This document shows positions 1 through 7,745 of a DNA stretch of 22,456 bases, one piece after another (within the stretch, counting starts at the first letter, position 1; each line of letters starts with the position of its first letter). A program made the translations under genes and the position numbers. This DNA comes from CAIXQW01 sp046049675 (lineage in GTDB: Bacteria > Bacteroidota > Bacteroidia > Chitinophagales > Chitinophagaceae), in contig JBJORA010000049.1 in NCBI GenBank assembly GCA_046049675.1, positions 1 to 22,456 on the forward strand. The letters are read 5' to 3'. The notes under the pieces are model-generated. The model saw only the letters and a program-made list of their open reading frames with translations, searched no databases and had not been told where the DNA came from.

Positions 1-2
1 CA

Positions 3-218
3 AACCCCGCCAAGAATTTAGTTTATCTCAGCAATGCAAGCAATATAGATGCCAACTGCGAGATTGTTAATGTACTAGGACAAACACTCATCAAAACAAA
101 CTGCAAATCGCATACTACCCAAGCAATAGACATTAGTACTTTGGCGCTTGGTGTTTATAGCGTGATAATAAAAGTTGGCGGGGAGCAATATGTAGAGCAT
201 TTGGCTGTGCAGCAATAG
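3..218 (+). CDS. C-terminal end of a secreted protein with T9SS type A sorting domain (partial)
   Basis: An open frame enters from the left edge and ends at a TAG at 216-218, giving 71 residues. The segment has the shape of a Por-secretion (T9SS type A) sorting domain: it opens with NP, continues with a beta strand ending in VNVLGQTL, and has the characteristic IDISTLALGVYSVII turn-strand followed by a short basic/acidic tail. Known for the family: this roughly 70-80 residue domain directs the preceding secreted protein across the outer membrane through the type IX system and is then cleaved. The passenger lies outside the window, so its function cannot be stated. It converges with the lipoprotein gene on the other strand, with only 46 bases between the two stops. 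Confidence 0.75.
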   Translation, partial: NPAKNLVYLSNASNIDANCEIVNVLGQTLIKTNCKSHTTQAIDISTLALGVYSVIIKVGGEQYVEHLAVQQ

Positions 219-264
219 AGAAATCGGTATGGCATTGCATTAAAATTGCACGCATTCTCACCTC

Positions 265-720
265 CTACTTCGCCTCCTCAAAATTATCGTAGTAAGTAAA
301 GTCTTGCGTAATAAGGCCATTCTCAATTGTAAAAATGGTACAGATAGGTAATTGAAATTTTGCACCATCTGGCCGTGTGCCACTTGACATAAATTCTACC
401 ACAATATGTTTATCGCCTTGCTCATAAATCTGTAATACTTCGTCGTGCAAGTCCGGAAATATTTTTTGCAACTCCGCGTACTTGTCTATTACTTGCTGCC
501 TTGTTTGCTTTACAATGCCTATACCAAATGAAGGATCCTTAAAGGCAGCTGTATCTTTATACATGCTTGCCATTTTTGACCAATCGTGTTGATTGAAATG
601 CGAAAAAAATTGTGTAATCAGTTGTTGATTCGCAGATGGAGCAGAAGATTTACCTTGCTCATGATTATTGCAGGCACACAAAAAAGTTGCACATATAAAA
701 AATAATACTTGGTTTCTCAT
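265..720 (-). CDS. NTF2/SnoaL-like domain lipoprotein
   Basis: A 151-aa protein when started at the ATG at 718-720. A longer reading of the frame to 795 would put 25 residues before the signal sequence and is unlikely. The N-terminus MRNQVLFFICATFLCAC is a lipoprotein signal with the lipidated cysteine at about residue 17 (lipobox LCAC). The mature part has the NTF2/SnoaL polyketide-cyclase-like pattern: an opening helix with ITQFFSHFNQHDWSKMASMY, a YKDTAAFKDP strand, a helix with IDKYAELQKIFPDLH, and closing strands with HIVVEFMSSGTRPDG and ITQDFTYYDNFE. Family members range from enzymes to ligand-binding proteins, so the substrate cannot be given. The protein is probably anchored in the outer or inner membrane. 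No promoter motif was found in the 60 bases before the start. Confidence 0.7.
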   Translation of the reverse strand: MRNQVLFFICATFLCACNNHEQGKSSAPSANQQLITQFFSHFNQHDWSKMASMYKDTAAFKDPSFGIGIVKQTRQQVIDKYAELQKIFPDLHDEVLQIYEQGDKHIVVEFMSSGTRPDGAKFQLPICTIFTIENGLITQDFTYYDNFEEAK

Positions 721-1190
721 ATTACGATCAATGCAATCTAAGTCAAAAAAAATAAAATTTTGAGGGCAGTAGCAACTCTTGCACAATAAACTCACGATAC
801 CTATTTTCTGCTCCTTAAAGCACTGCCAATGTTACAGCTATTGTATTCTACTAAAAGAAATCAACCTACAAAATCTCGACATAATTCCGTTTCATAAAAA
901 ATCCTCCATCAAATTTCAAGATTCTTGCGTGTTTACCATCTTACTAGTATGGCAAATACAAATTGCTTTGCAGCAAAAATCCAATGCTACATTAACAAGT
1001 CGCTGCTACAGGTAGCTAAAGAACGCGCAAAAATTTGACAAAAGTGCACAGTCGTTGCACTATTGGTCGATAATTTATGGGAAATACAAGTATTTTCCAC
1101 AAATAGTCGTAATTTTCCACAGGCAATCATGTTTTTTCATCACGTAACAAGCAAAGGTTCTACAAGCTGGTAGCAAGAGAAGGGTTGGTA
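721..1190. other. Non-coding stretch between divergent genes
   Basis: This interval of about 470 bases lies between the divergent lipoprotein and large secreted-protein genes. A 78-codon open frame at 779-1015 on the plus strand has no recognisable protein character and is probably chance. There is a 6-bp inverted repeat AGTGCA/TGCACT at 1043-1048 and 1056-1061, and two identical TTTTCCACA sequences at 1093-1101 and 1113-1121, described separately. No Bacteroidota-type promoter (TAnnTTTG) was found for either flanking gene. Confidence 0.6.
1093..1121 (+). repeat. Two direct TTTTCCACA boxes (DnaA-box-like)
   Basis: The nonamer TTTTCCACA occurs at 1093-1101 and again at 1113-1121, same orientation, 20 bp start to start. 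It fits the relaxed bacterial DnaA-box consensus TTWTNCACA. Two copies alone do not make an origin, and there is no dnaA gene here; they could titrate DnaA, regulate the downstream secreted-protein gene, or be coincidence. Confidence 0.35.
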
Positions 1191-4106
1191 ATGCGCTTAA
1201 AGTATTGTTTTGTATTAATTTTTTGTTGTGCTTGTACATTTGTGGCTGATGCGCAGTCCACTATCTTGTACGAAGAGAGTTTCGAGAATGTCAACAATTT
1301 TTCCAATTGGAATTTAAATGACGCCTTTGGCTTAAATGCTAGCGCCGCAAATACTTGGGTAATTGACAACCTAGAGGGTGGTGCAGCACTAAATGCGTGT
1401 CAGACAAATGGCACTGACAATACGCTCCATATTACAGACAATATTGGTTTTGCTGGCGCAACGTATAGCAATGGCGCTTTGGCCGAAACGCATAAAAGAT
1501 GCATCACACCAATCATCAATACTACTGGCGCCAGCAACTGCATGCTTAGCTTTTTGTATCTAGAAAATGGTTATGGCTCCCAAGACAATTTTACAGTAGA
1601 ATACAGCATAGATAACGGATCTACTTGGCTTGCATTAGCAGATCCGCCAAAAAGTAATATCGGCAATTGTGGTAGTACGTACAGTTGGTCTTGGTTACGC
1701 TATCCCTTACCTGCAAGCTGCAACAATATTTCTACATTAAAAATAGCCTTCTTATGGCAAAATACTTCAGTACTAATTTTACCAAACACACCTAGCATTG
1801 CATTAAACGATATTACCGTTAGTGGCCTCACTAATTCATGCACTAGCAATCAGTTGGTATTGAATACAGGCTATGACGACATTCTCAATACCGATCTGCC
1901 AGTTGGTTCACAAGACTCCGATTGGCTAGTTACTTCAGTGCTTAGTTCTTACATACCTAGCGGCTTTACCTTGCCCTACAATCCATTTACTACAACTGGT
2001 AATAGCGGCGGCTTGTATATGCAAAGTGATAGAGGCAAATTTTTGTCGCATAGCAATAACAACTGTGGTGTAGGTCAAGGCAGTGCGGGACCACTCGATA
2101 GTAAGTATGTAATAGAACGCAAATTCACTACAACGCAGGACGATAGTTTTAGCGTCAACATGAACTTTGCAGTTGACAACTACATTAACAATTTTTCGAT
2201 TGATGGTGTTACATATCTTGCGAACGCACCAACAAATCAAACGACGCAGTTTACAGATTTGCACTTAGGCTTGTATCACCACAAAATTTGGTTGCCTGCT
2301 GGATGCCATGTTGTAACATGTAGCTACTCCGATTGGAACGATAGTTTTGTTACGACATCAGGCTGTTCGGGTGTATATGTCGAGGGCGATATCCGCAGTG
2401 CCTCTGGCGTGCCATGTGTATTAAAAAATACCTGCGTCAATAATTTTGTTGCTACTGTGTACGACACAATTTGTCAAGGCCAGTCTTATGCTGGTCATAC
2501 CACGACTGGTGTATATTCAGATACATTTGTCAATGCATATGGTTGCGATAGTGTGCGTAATTTAAACCTTACAGTAAGCCCGGCGCCGACATTGTCGGTT
2601 GTAGCGCAACCAATATCTGCAACGGTTTGTTTTGGCAATACAGTAGCACTAAATGCACTTGGTACAGATAATTACACATGGTCTAGTGGCATTATAGATG
2701 GCACGCCTTTTTTGCCATTAAGCAGCAACGTTTACACGCTTACTGCTACAAATAGCTATGGCTGTACGGCTACCAGCAGTGTGGCCGTCAATGTATTGCA
2801 GGCTACAAATACCAATATCAACTTTGCTATTTGCCAAGGCGAGAGCTATGCTGGCTATAACACAGCCGGCATATACATAGACACTTTCTCCAATCAATAC
2901 GGTTGCGATAGTATTCGCACGTTGACGCTTACAATTGCGCAGCCTGCGCATCTAATCTTATACGATACGATTTGTCAGGGCAATAATTCGTATGGTTATA
3001 GCACAAGTGGCGTTTATGTTGATTCATTTTTACAGGTATCAGGTTGTGATAGTGTGCGCACTTTGCATCTGCATGTAATTCCAGCTTCTAATATAGTAGA
3101 TGACGTCACAATTTGTGAAGGCGATGTTTTTGAAGGTCACACAACAAGTGGTGTTTATATAGAAAACTACGTCAATATTTACGGTTGTGATAGCACACGT
3201 ACACTTAATTTAGTGGTTGCCAAAAAATTCTATGTAGACTCTAGTGTCACTTTATGTTACGGCGACACCTTGCACATAGGCCCGTTTTACTATGTGCTAC
3301 CCGGTACTTACTTACATACATTTGTATCATCGGCAGGCTGCGATAGCGTTGTGAAACTAAATGTAGCCTTTGTGCCAAAACCCGTTGTGCAAATCACAGC
3401 CCCACAAGGATTTTGTGAAGGCGATTCAGCCCAACTGCGTGTAGGCAACTTTGCAGTTTATCAATGGAGTACGGGAGATACAAGCCAATTTATACAAGTT
3501 ACACAGGGAGGCACATTTCAAATTACGGTTTTCGACTATGCCTTGTGCACAGCAACAGATGAAATAACACTTGAAAAATGGGAATTGCCTGATGTGCAAC
3601 TTTATCCAAGCTCCCCAAACAATTGCCTCAACGATTGGGCTGTAGTCAATGCCATTGGTGCTATAAAGTACGATTGGTATATCAACGATAATTTAATTGG
3701 GCTTGGCAAACCAAGTAATTTTCCATTTAAGATAACAAGTTCACCAAGCTTTGTAACTGCAGTTGGTTACGATGCGCACCAATGTAAGTCAGAAGACTCA
3801 ATTAGTGTTTTTGCAACAGACTGCTGCGGCAATGTGTTTATGGCCAATGCATTTACTCCTAATGGCGATAATTTGAACGAGCGCTTTAGTGTTCGTACAG
3901 ATGCCACAAAATTAGAAACCTTTAGCTTCAGCATCTATAACCGCTGGGGTAATCGAGTATTTACCACAGAAGATTTGACTCAAAGCTGGGATGGTACTAT
4001 CAACGGTATACCTTGCGACCAAGATACTTACTACTATATTATTCGTACAAAGTGCTTTGATGGCGAAGAGAAGTTGAGTAAGGGTGAGGTTGTGTTGATG
4101 AGGTAA
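1191..4106 (+). CDS. Large secreted adhesin-like repeat protein with T9SS type B (CHU_C) C-terminus
   Basis: A 971-aa protein. The ATG at 1191 is preferred over the in-frame TTG at 1185 because an AGAAGGG ribosome-binding site ends 6 bases before the ATG and would abut the TTG. Residues 1-22 are a signal peptide ending in ADAQ. The N-terminal about 400 residues are beta-rich and cysteine-containing, resembling carbohydrate-binding or lectin-like modules. Five copies of a module of about 47 residues, marked by an IC(Q/E)G start and a GCDS(V/I/T)R end, begin near residues 424, 545, 591, 638 and 685. An Ig-like segment separates copies 1 and 2, and further Ig-like segments follow. The last 90 residues, from NAFTPNGDNLNERF through IYNRWGNRVF to the VVLMR end, are the gliding-motility-associated C-terminal domain (CHU_C, T9SS type B signal). 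Expected to be exported by T9SS and surface-associated; the target is unknown. Confidence 0.9.
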   Translation: MRLKYCFVLIFCCACTFVADAQSTILYEESFENVNNFSNWNLNDAFGLNASAANTWVIDNLEGGAALNACQTNGTDNTLHITDNIGFAGATYSNGALAETHKRCITPIINTTGASNCMLSFLYLENGYGSQDNFTVEYSIDNGSTWLALADPPKSNIGNCGSTYSWSWLRYPLPASCNNISTLKIAFLWQNTSVLILPNTPSIALNDITVSGLTNSCTSNQLVLNTGYDDILNTDLPVGSQDSDWLVTSVLSSYIPSGFTLPYNPFTTTGNSGGLYMQSDRGKFLSHSNNNCGVGQGSAGPLDSKYVIERKFTTTQDDSFSVNMNFAVDNYINNFSIDGVTYLANAPTNQTTQFTDLHLGLYHHKIWLPAGCHVVTCSYSDWNDSFVTTSGCSGVYVEGDIRSASGVPCVLKNTCVNNFVATVYDTICQGQSYAGHTTTGVYSDTFVNAYGCDSVRNLNLTVSPAPTLSVVAQPISATVCFGNTVALNALGTDNYTWSSGIIDGTPFLPLSSNVYTLTATNSYGCTATSSVAVNVLQATNTNINFAICQGESYAGYNTAGIYIDTFSNQYGCDSIRTLTLTIAQPAHLILYDTICQGNNSYGYSTSGVYVDSFLQVSGCDSVRTLHLHVIPASNIVDDVTICEGDVFEGHTTSGVYIENYVNIYGCDSTRTLNLVVAKKFYVDSSVTLCYGDTLHIGPFYYVLPGTYLHTFVSSAGCDSVVKLNVAFVPKPVVQITAPQGFCEGDSAQLRVGNFAVYQWSTGDTSQFIQVTQGGTFQITVFDYALCTATDEITLEKWELPDVQLYPSSPNNCLNDWAVVNAIGAIKYDWYINDNLIGLGKPSNFPFKITSSPSFVTAVGYDAHQCKSEDSISVFATDCCGNVFMANAFTPNGDNLNERFSVRTDATKLETFSFSIYNRWGNRVFTTEDLTQSWDGTINGIPCDQDTYYYIIRTKCFDGEEKLSKGEVVLMR

Positions 4107-4120
4107 CAGACAAGCTTACT

Positions 4121-4161
4121 ACTTACTGAATTGCTAATATCGCGGTTAGCTTGCTGTAAGT
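4121..4161. repeat. Inverted repeat between convergent genes, possible weak terminator
   Basis: Nested complementary segments lie between two convergent genes: ACTTAC (4121-4126) with GTAAGT (4156-4161), and inside it GCTAA (4133-4137) with TTAGC (4146-4150). No T-run follows directly, so this may fold in RNA but is not a clear intrinsic terminator. Confidence 0.3.
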
Positions 4162-4210
4162 TGTAAAGATCATTCTAATGAAATTGCTTTTTTTGTTGCT
4201 GCGTATTACA

Positions 4211-4732
4211 TTATTGATCCTCAAAATTTCTTGCACTATCCTTCACCTCAACGCCTTTCTTGTAATACCCTGTCATTCTATACTTGCCATTCTCCTCATA
4301 GCAATAATAATTGCCGTCTCTTACACCCTCGGTAGTCGTATTAAACTTACACATAACCTGCCCATTGTTGTAATACTCGGCACTATTGATTTCAATATTT
4401 TTCTTGTAAAAAGATATAGCTGTAATGACACCCCTTGGTTGCTCAAAAACGCGAAAGTGTGTGTTTGCATTTGTATTGGCAAAAACCCTGGCCTTAGGCG
4501 TTCGCAAATATTTTGCTGTATCTACGAAAATGTTGTCCGAAAGCGATTTGAGAGAATCAAGTATCAACTTAGAATTAATTACTTCACTTTCAAAAATGTA
4601 TTTACTGAAATTGGCAATGACAGTTTCGTTTATTTTGTCTGATAGTTTATTCTTTGTAGTTTGATTGTCGTTGCAGCTCGTCACAACCAGTTGTAGCAAT
4701 CCCAATAAAAGCAGTCCAAAAGTCTTTGCCAT
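4211..4732 (-). CDS. Lipoprotein with MORN/YwqK-like C-terminal segment
   Basis: A 173-aa protein beginning MAKTFGLLLLGLLQLVVTSC, a lipoprotein signal with lipidation at Cys20. The middle (about residues 25-110) is not recognised. The C-terminal part has short strands of the type YYNNGQVMCKF, DGNYYCYEENGKYRMTGYYKKG, which resemble the MORN-variant repeats of YwqK-type proteins, although only two or so copies are visible. It starts 29 bases after the RelE-like toxin stop on the same strand and could be co-transcribed with the toxin-antitoxin pair. No separate promoter was seen in the gap. Function unknown. MORN-variant proteins in Bacteroidota have been annotated both as antitoxin-like and as surface lipoproteins; the lipobox here argues for an envelope location. 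Confidence 0.7.
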   Translation of the reverse strand: MAKTFGLLLLGLLQLVVTSCNDNQTTKNKLSDKINETVIANFSKYIFESEVINSKLILDSLKSLSDNIFVDTAKYLRTPKARVFANTNANTHFRVFEQPRGVITAISFYKKNIEINSAEYYNNGQVMCKFNTTTEGVRDGNYYCYEENGKYRMTGYYKKGVEVKDSARNFEDQ

Positions 4733-4761
4733 GAATATTTTTCTTGATTTTATCCTATCTG

Positions 4762-5091
4762 TTAAGCGTGTAAATCTTCAATTATCTGTTTAAGTAGCTT
4801 ATTGTCAACATTTGAAAATTCTGATTTATCAAAAATCAATAGTAGGTAGATTTCTCTGTTTTCACCTAAAAAGTAAGTGATCACACGAGCTCCTCCACTT
4901 TTACCCTTGCCTTTACTTTTAATCGATAGTCGTATCTTAAATGTATTATTGCCAAGTGCTTGACCAGCGGTAGGATTATTACAAAGAATTTCATTCAGCT
5001 CCAGCAATTCTTGTTTCAATGATGGAAATTTGCGTACGAGCCTCTTTGCTTCCTTCTTGAACCGATCTGACGGTATAACACTAAAATTCAC
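4762..5091 (-). CDS. RelE/HigB-like toxin of a type II toxin-antitoxin pair
   Basis: A 109-aa basic protein of the RelE/ParE superfamily size. It has the Bacteroidota-type pattern: an N-terminal FKKEAKRLVRKFPSLKQELLEL helix pair, NPTAGQALGNNTFKIRLSI (strand and loop), the signature KGKGKSGGARVITY, and IYLLLIFDKSE near the end. Family knowledge: such proteins are mostly ribosome-dependent or free mRNA interferases that slow growth when not neutralised; ParE-type gyrase poisons share the fold but not usually the KGKGKSGGARV segment. The start codon overlaps the end of the antitoxin gene by 11 bases, so the two are translationally coupled. The protein looks complete. Activity is inferred, not shown. 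Confidence 0.85.
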   Translation of the reverse strand: MNFSVIPSDRFKKEAKRLVRKFPSLKQELLELNEILCNNPTAGQALGNNTFKIRLSIKSKGKGKSGGARVITYFLGENREIYLLLIFDKSEFSNVDNKLLKQIIEDLHA

Positions 5092-5299
5092 CTAAGAATT
5101 CATTTAATGTTTGCTTTTTCTTTTTTGATTTTTTCATCTTAGCTACTTGGGCAAAAGCCTCACTAAGATTAGATTTAATCTTCAATGACTGCTCATACTT
5201 GTTCATTTTGTCTAGTACTTTTTCCCAGTCAGCTAACGGCAATTGAACAGCTTGGGTATTTCCATTACTATCACTCAGAAATTGAATAGCTAATTTCAT
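5081..5299 (-). CDS. Antitoxin partner of the RelE-like toxin
   Basis: A 72-aa protein immediately upstream of the RelE-like toxin and overlapping it by 11 bases. The N-terminus (about residues 1-30, with QFLSDSNGNTQAVQLPLADW) resembles the short strand-helix start of small Bacteroidota antitoxins paired with RelE toxins (DUF2683-like). The middle is helical (KVLDKMNKYEQSLKIKSNLSEAFAQVAKM), followed by a lysine run and a TLNEFLGEF end, a region expected to wrap the toxin. No helix-turn-helix is obvious, but the N-terminus could mediate dimerisation and DNA binding as in other type II antitoxins. The ATG at 5297-5299 sits directly after a TACCTTTG promoter element. Assigned mainly by gene order and pattern. 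Confidence 0.75.
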   Translation of the reverse strand: MKLAIQFLSDSNGNTQAVQLPLADWEKVLDKMNKYEQSLKIKSNLSEAFAQVAKMKKSKKKKQTLNEFLGEF

Positions 5300-5303
5300 A
5301 TTT

Positions 5304-5338
5304 CAAAGGTAGTAAACTTAAACAATCGGTACGCCAAA
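5304..5338 (-). promoter_or_regulatory. Candidate promoter of the toxin-antitoxin operon
   Basis: On the minus strand a TACCTTTG matches the Bacteroidota -7 consensus TAnnTTTG exactly (plus-strand 5304-5311). A TTTG lies upstream (plus-strand 5335-5338) at a 23-base spacing, longer than the usual 19-21. Only four bases separate the element from the ATG, so the transcript would be leaderless or nearly so if this promoter is used. Confidence 0.45.
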
Positions 5339-5358
5339 AATTGAAGATTGCCGCAGCA

Positions 5359-6303
5359 TTAATAAAATAATACAGTTCCCAACCCAATCTGTCCATAAAA
5401 TTGCGTTGGCTTCTTTGCTTGCATTTTGCTGCTTCTTGTATTACCATCTCTATCAAGCTGCGGCACACGCGTTTGCGTTAGCTTTTTATTTTGCACTATG
5501 GTATGCACTAGTTTATTCTGTAACACATCTCTAATGACTTCGTCGTCAACGCCTATTTGGATATAAGCATTTTGTTGCCAAGGCAAATTGTAACTTGCTT
5601 CCACTAAAAAAATACCATGACTACTTTTGCCAAATTTACTCGCTGCAATATCTACATAGCGCCGTGCATTGCTATCTACTAATCGTGGCGCTTGATTGCT
5701 AAAGCCTGTCCATAAAATTGCTTTTGTAGCAAGGCAATAATTGCTATCGTAAAATTGAACGCCTATCGCGCCTGTTCTGTATCTATCATACGGTTTAAAC
5801 GCAAAGGCATCGTTTTCCGAAACAAGTGCCAATTGTTTGTATGCCATTTTAATTGTGCCTGCGCTTTGTGAAGTACCGCGTGTATCCCAATAGAAATTGT
5901 AACTGTAGTTAGCTCTAAAGTTTTTTTGGCAAAAATTGCTTGTGGCTTGGCTTGTATTAATGTACTCGTATGGCTTTTGCGCAGCGCCAAAACCACATGC
6001 TGCACCACAACTCGCCTGTAGTTCTTGCCAATTTTTACTTGCGCCAAGATGTTTATTGTTGGCATATGCGGCTAATGTTGCCTGCAATTGAACATTATTG
6101 TACACAATATAAGCACCCGTTTGTATGCCAATGCGTGTACTATGCGTGCCAAGCGAGGCGTGTAACCTAATGCTAGCAAGCACTTGCGGGGTTTGCGCTA
6201 AAATGGGTATGCTGCAAAGTACCAGCAATACCACTTGCAAGACCGCACGTATGTTGTGACAAATATTAATAGCTTCAAAGTTGCTGTTTTTTTGCCAGCA
6301 CAC
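5359..6303 (-). CDS. Probable outer-membrane beta-barrel protein, Bac_toxin_23-like / LpxR-motif
   Basis: A 314-aa protein with a GTG start at 6301-6303; an in-frame stop lies four codons upstream and no ATG precedes the signal sequence. A hydrophobic stretch ending in SIPILAQ (residue 37) is a signal peptide. The mature part is rich in alternating aromatic strands and ends with IGLGTVLFY, an aromatic C-terminus typical of outer-membrane barrels. Two recognisable segments: IRLHASLGTHSTRIGIQTGAY near the mature N-terminus, and SENDAFAFKPYDRYRTGAI at about residues 159-178. From memory these fit the family annotated as 'polymorphic toxin type 23' in Bacteroidota. The second segment also resembles the ND...DRYYTNG motif of lipid A deacylase LpxR, but it lies mid-protein rather than at the mature N-terminus, so the function stays open. 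Divergent from fumC. Confidence 0.6.
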   Translation of the reverse strand: MCWQKNSNFEAINICHNIRAVLQVVLLVLCSIPILAQTPQVLASIRLHASLGTHSTRIGIQTGAYIVYNNVQLQATLAAYANNKHLGASKNWQELQASCGAACGFGAAQKPYEYINTSQATSNFCQKNFRANYSYNFYWDTRGTSQSAGTIKMAYKQLALVSENDAFAFKPYDRYRTGAIGVQFYDSNYCLATKAILWTGFSNQAPRLVDSNARRYVDIAASKFGKSSHGIFLVEASYNLPWQQNAYIQIGVDDEVIRDVLQNKLVHTIVQNKKLTQTRVPQLDRDGNTRSSKMQAKKPTQFYGQIGLGTVLFY

Positions 6304-6321
6304 AATAAATAATCACATTTG
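6291..6321 (+). promoter_or_regulatory. Candidate fumC promoter
   Basis: TTTG at 6291-6294, a spacer of exactly 19 bases, then CACATTTG at 6314-6321, one mismatch from the Bacteroidota -7 element TAnnTTTG. It lies 20 bases before the fumC ATG and overlaps the first codons of the divergent gene on the other strand. Confidence 0.5.
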
Positions 6322-6341
6322 CAACCTAAAAGTTTTCAAGC

Positions 6342-7745
6342 ATGTCATACAGAATAGAAAAAGACACTATGGGCGAAGTACAGGTGCCTAGTAAAGCCAT
6401 CTACGGTGCACAAACACAACGTAGTATCGATAATTTCAAAATAGCGCAGGACATCAATAAAATGCCTAAAGAAATTATTGAGGCTTTTGCATACTTGAAA
6501 AAAGCTGCAGCACTTACCAATTACGATTGTAAAGTATTGAGCAAAGAAAAGTGTGACTTAATTGGCAAGGTTTGTGACGAAATTTTAAATGGCGAACACC
6601 GTGATGCTTTTCCACTTGTCGTATGGCAAACTGGTAGCGGTACACAAAGCAATATGAATGTCAATGAAGTAATTGCTTATCGTGGCCATGTATTGCAAGG
6701 TGGCAAGCTCAACGACAAAGAAAAATTTTTGCACCCTAACGACGACGTTAATAAAAGCCAAAGTAGCAACGATACTTTTCCAACGGCCATGCACATCGCA
6801 GCGTATAAAATGCTAATGGAAACAACAATTCCGGGCATCACCTTACTGCGCAATACACTTGATAAAAAGAGTAAAAAGTTTATGAAAGTGGTAAAGATTG
6901 GTCGCACCCACTTTATGGACGCGACACCACTTACTGTTGGCCAAGAATTTAGCGGCTATGTAAGTCAGCTAGACCATGGCTTGCGTGCTATAAAGAATTG
7001 CTTGGCACATTTAAGCGAACTTGCTTTAGGTGGCACTGCTGTAGGCACTGGTATTAATACGCCAAAAGGCTATTCTCAAAAAGTAGCAAAGCATATTGCC
7101 AAGCTTACTAAGCTACCTTTTGTAACTGCCGAAAATAAGTTTGAAAGTCTTGCAGCGCATGACGCTATTGTAGAAGCGCATGGTGCATTAAAGACGGTAG
7201 CTGTAAGTTTAATGAAAATCGCCAACGATATTCGTATGCTTAGCAGTGGTCCACGTAGCGGCATTGGCGAACTTTTTATTCCAGACAATGAGCCTGGTTC
7301 TTCAATTATGCCAGGTAAGGTTAACCCTACGCAGTGCGAGGCACTTACAATGATTGCCGCACAAGTAATGGGTAACGATGTAGCAATAAATATTGGCGGT
7401 AGCATGGGGCATTTTGAGTTGAACGTGTTTAAGCCAATGATGATTTACAATTTCTTGCATAGCGCCCGCCTTATTGGTGATGGATGCGTAAGCTTCAACG
7501 ATAAGTGCGCCGTTGGCATAGAACCAATCAAAGCCAATATTAAAAAGCACGTAGATAATAGTTTGATGCTTGTAACGAGTCTTAATACCAAAATTGGTTA
7601 TTACAAGGCGGCCGAGATTGCGCAAAAAGCGCATAAAGAAGGCACTACGCTTAAAGAAATGGCTGTGAAACTGGGTTATGTAACGCCACAGCAGTTTGAT
7701 CAGTGGGTAAAACCAGAAGAGATGGTGGGCGACTTGCCAAAATAA
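6342..7745 (+). CDS. fumC: Class II fumarate hydratase
   Basis: A 467-aa protein of full family length. It catalyses reversible hydration of fumarate to L-malate in the citric acid cycle, in the cytoplasm, as an iron-independent homotetramer. The family marks are all present: GSGTQSNMNVNE at about residue 97, the active-site loop GRTHFMDATPLTVGQEF with the histidine at about 190, and the fumarase/aspartase signature GSSIMPGKVNP at about 319 with its flexible SS loop and the lysine that contacts substrate. The C-terminal KIGYYKAAEIAQKAHKEGTTLKE domain is also normal, and 'FUMC rather than aspartase or argininosuccinate lyase' is supported by the overall match. A promoter candidate precedes it and there is no partner gene, so it is probably monocistronic. 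No oddities. Confidence 0.97.
   Translation: MSYRIEKDTMGEVQVPSKAIYGAQTQRSIDNFKIAQDINKMPKEIIEAFAYLKKAAALTNYDCKVLSKEKCDLIGKVCDEILNGEHRDAFPLVVWQTGSGTQSNMNVNEVIAYRGHVLQGGKLNDKEKFLHPNDDVNKSQSSNDTFPTAMHIAAYKMLMETTIPGITLLRNTLDKKSKKFMKVVKIGRTHFMDATPLTVGQEFSGYVSQLDHGLRAIKNCLAHLSELALGGTAVGTGINTPKGYSQKVAKHIAKLTKLPFVTAENKFESLAAHDAIVEAHGALKTVAVSLMKIANDIRMLSSGPRSGIGELFIPDNEPGSSIMPGKVNPTQCEALTMIAAQVMGNDVAINIGGSMGHFELNVFKPMMIYNFLHSARLIGDGCVSFNDKCAVGIEPIKANIKKHVDNSLMLVTSLNTKIGYYKAAEIAQKAHKEGTTLKEMAVKLGYVTPQQFDQWVKPEEMVGDLPK

Noticed and set aside
779..1015. 78-codon plus-strand open frame in the intergenic gap
   Set aside because: No recognisable motif, no promoter or ribosome-binding site, and cysteine/isoleucine-rich composition typical of translated non-coding AT-rich DNA.
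4178..4642. Plus-strand open frame over the MORN-like lipoprotein gene
   Set aside because: The opposite strand has a clear lipobox and family pattern, while this frame reads as antisense hydrophobic sequence.
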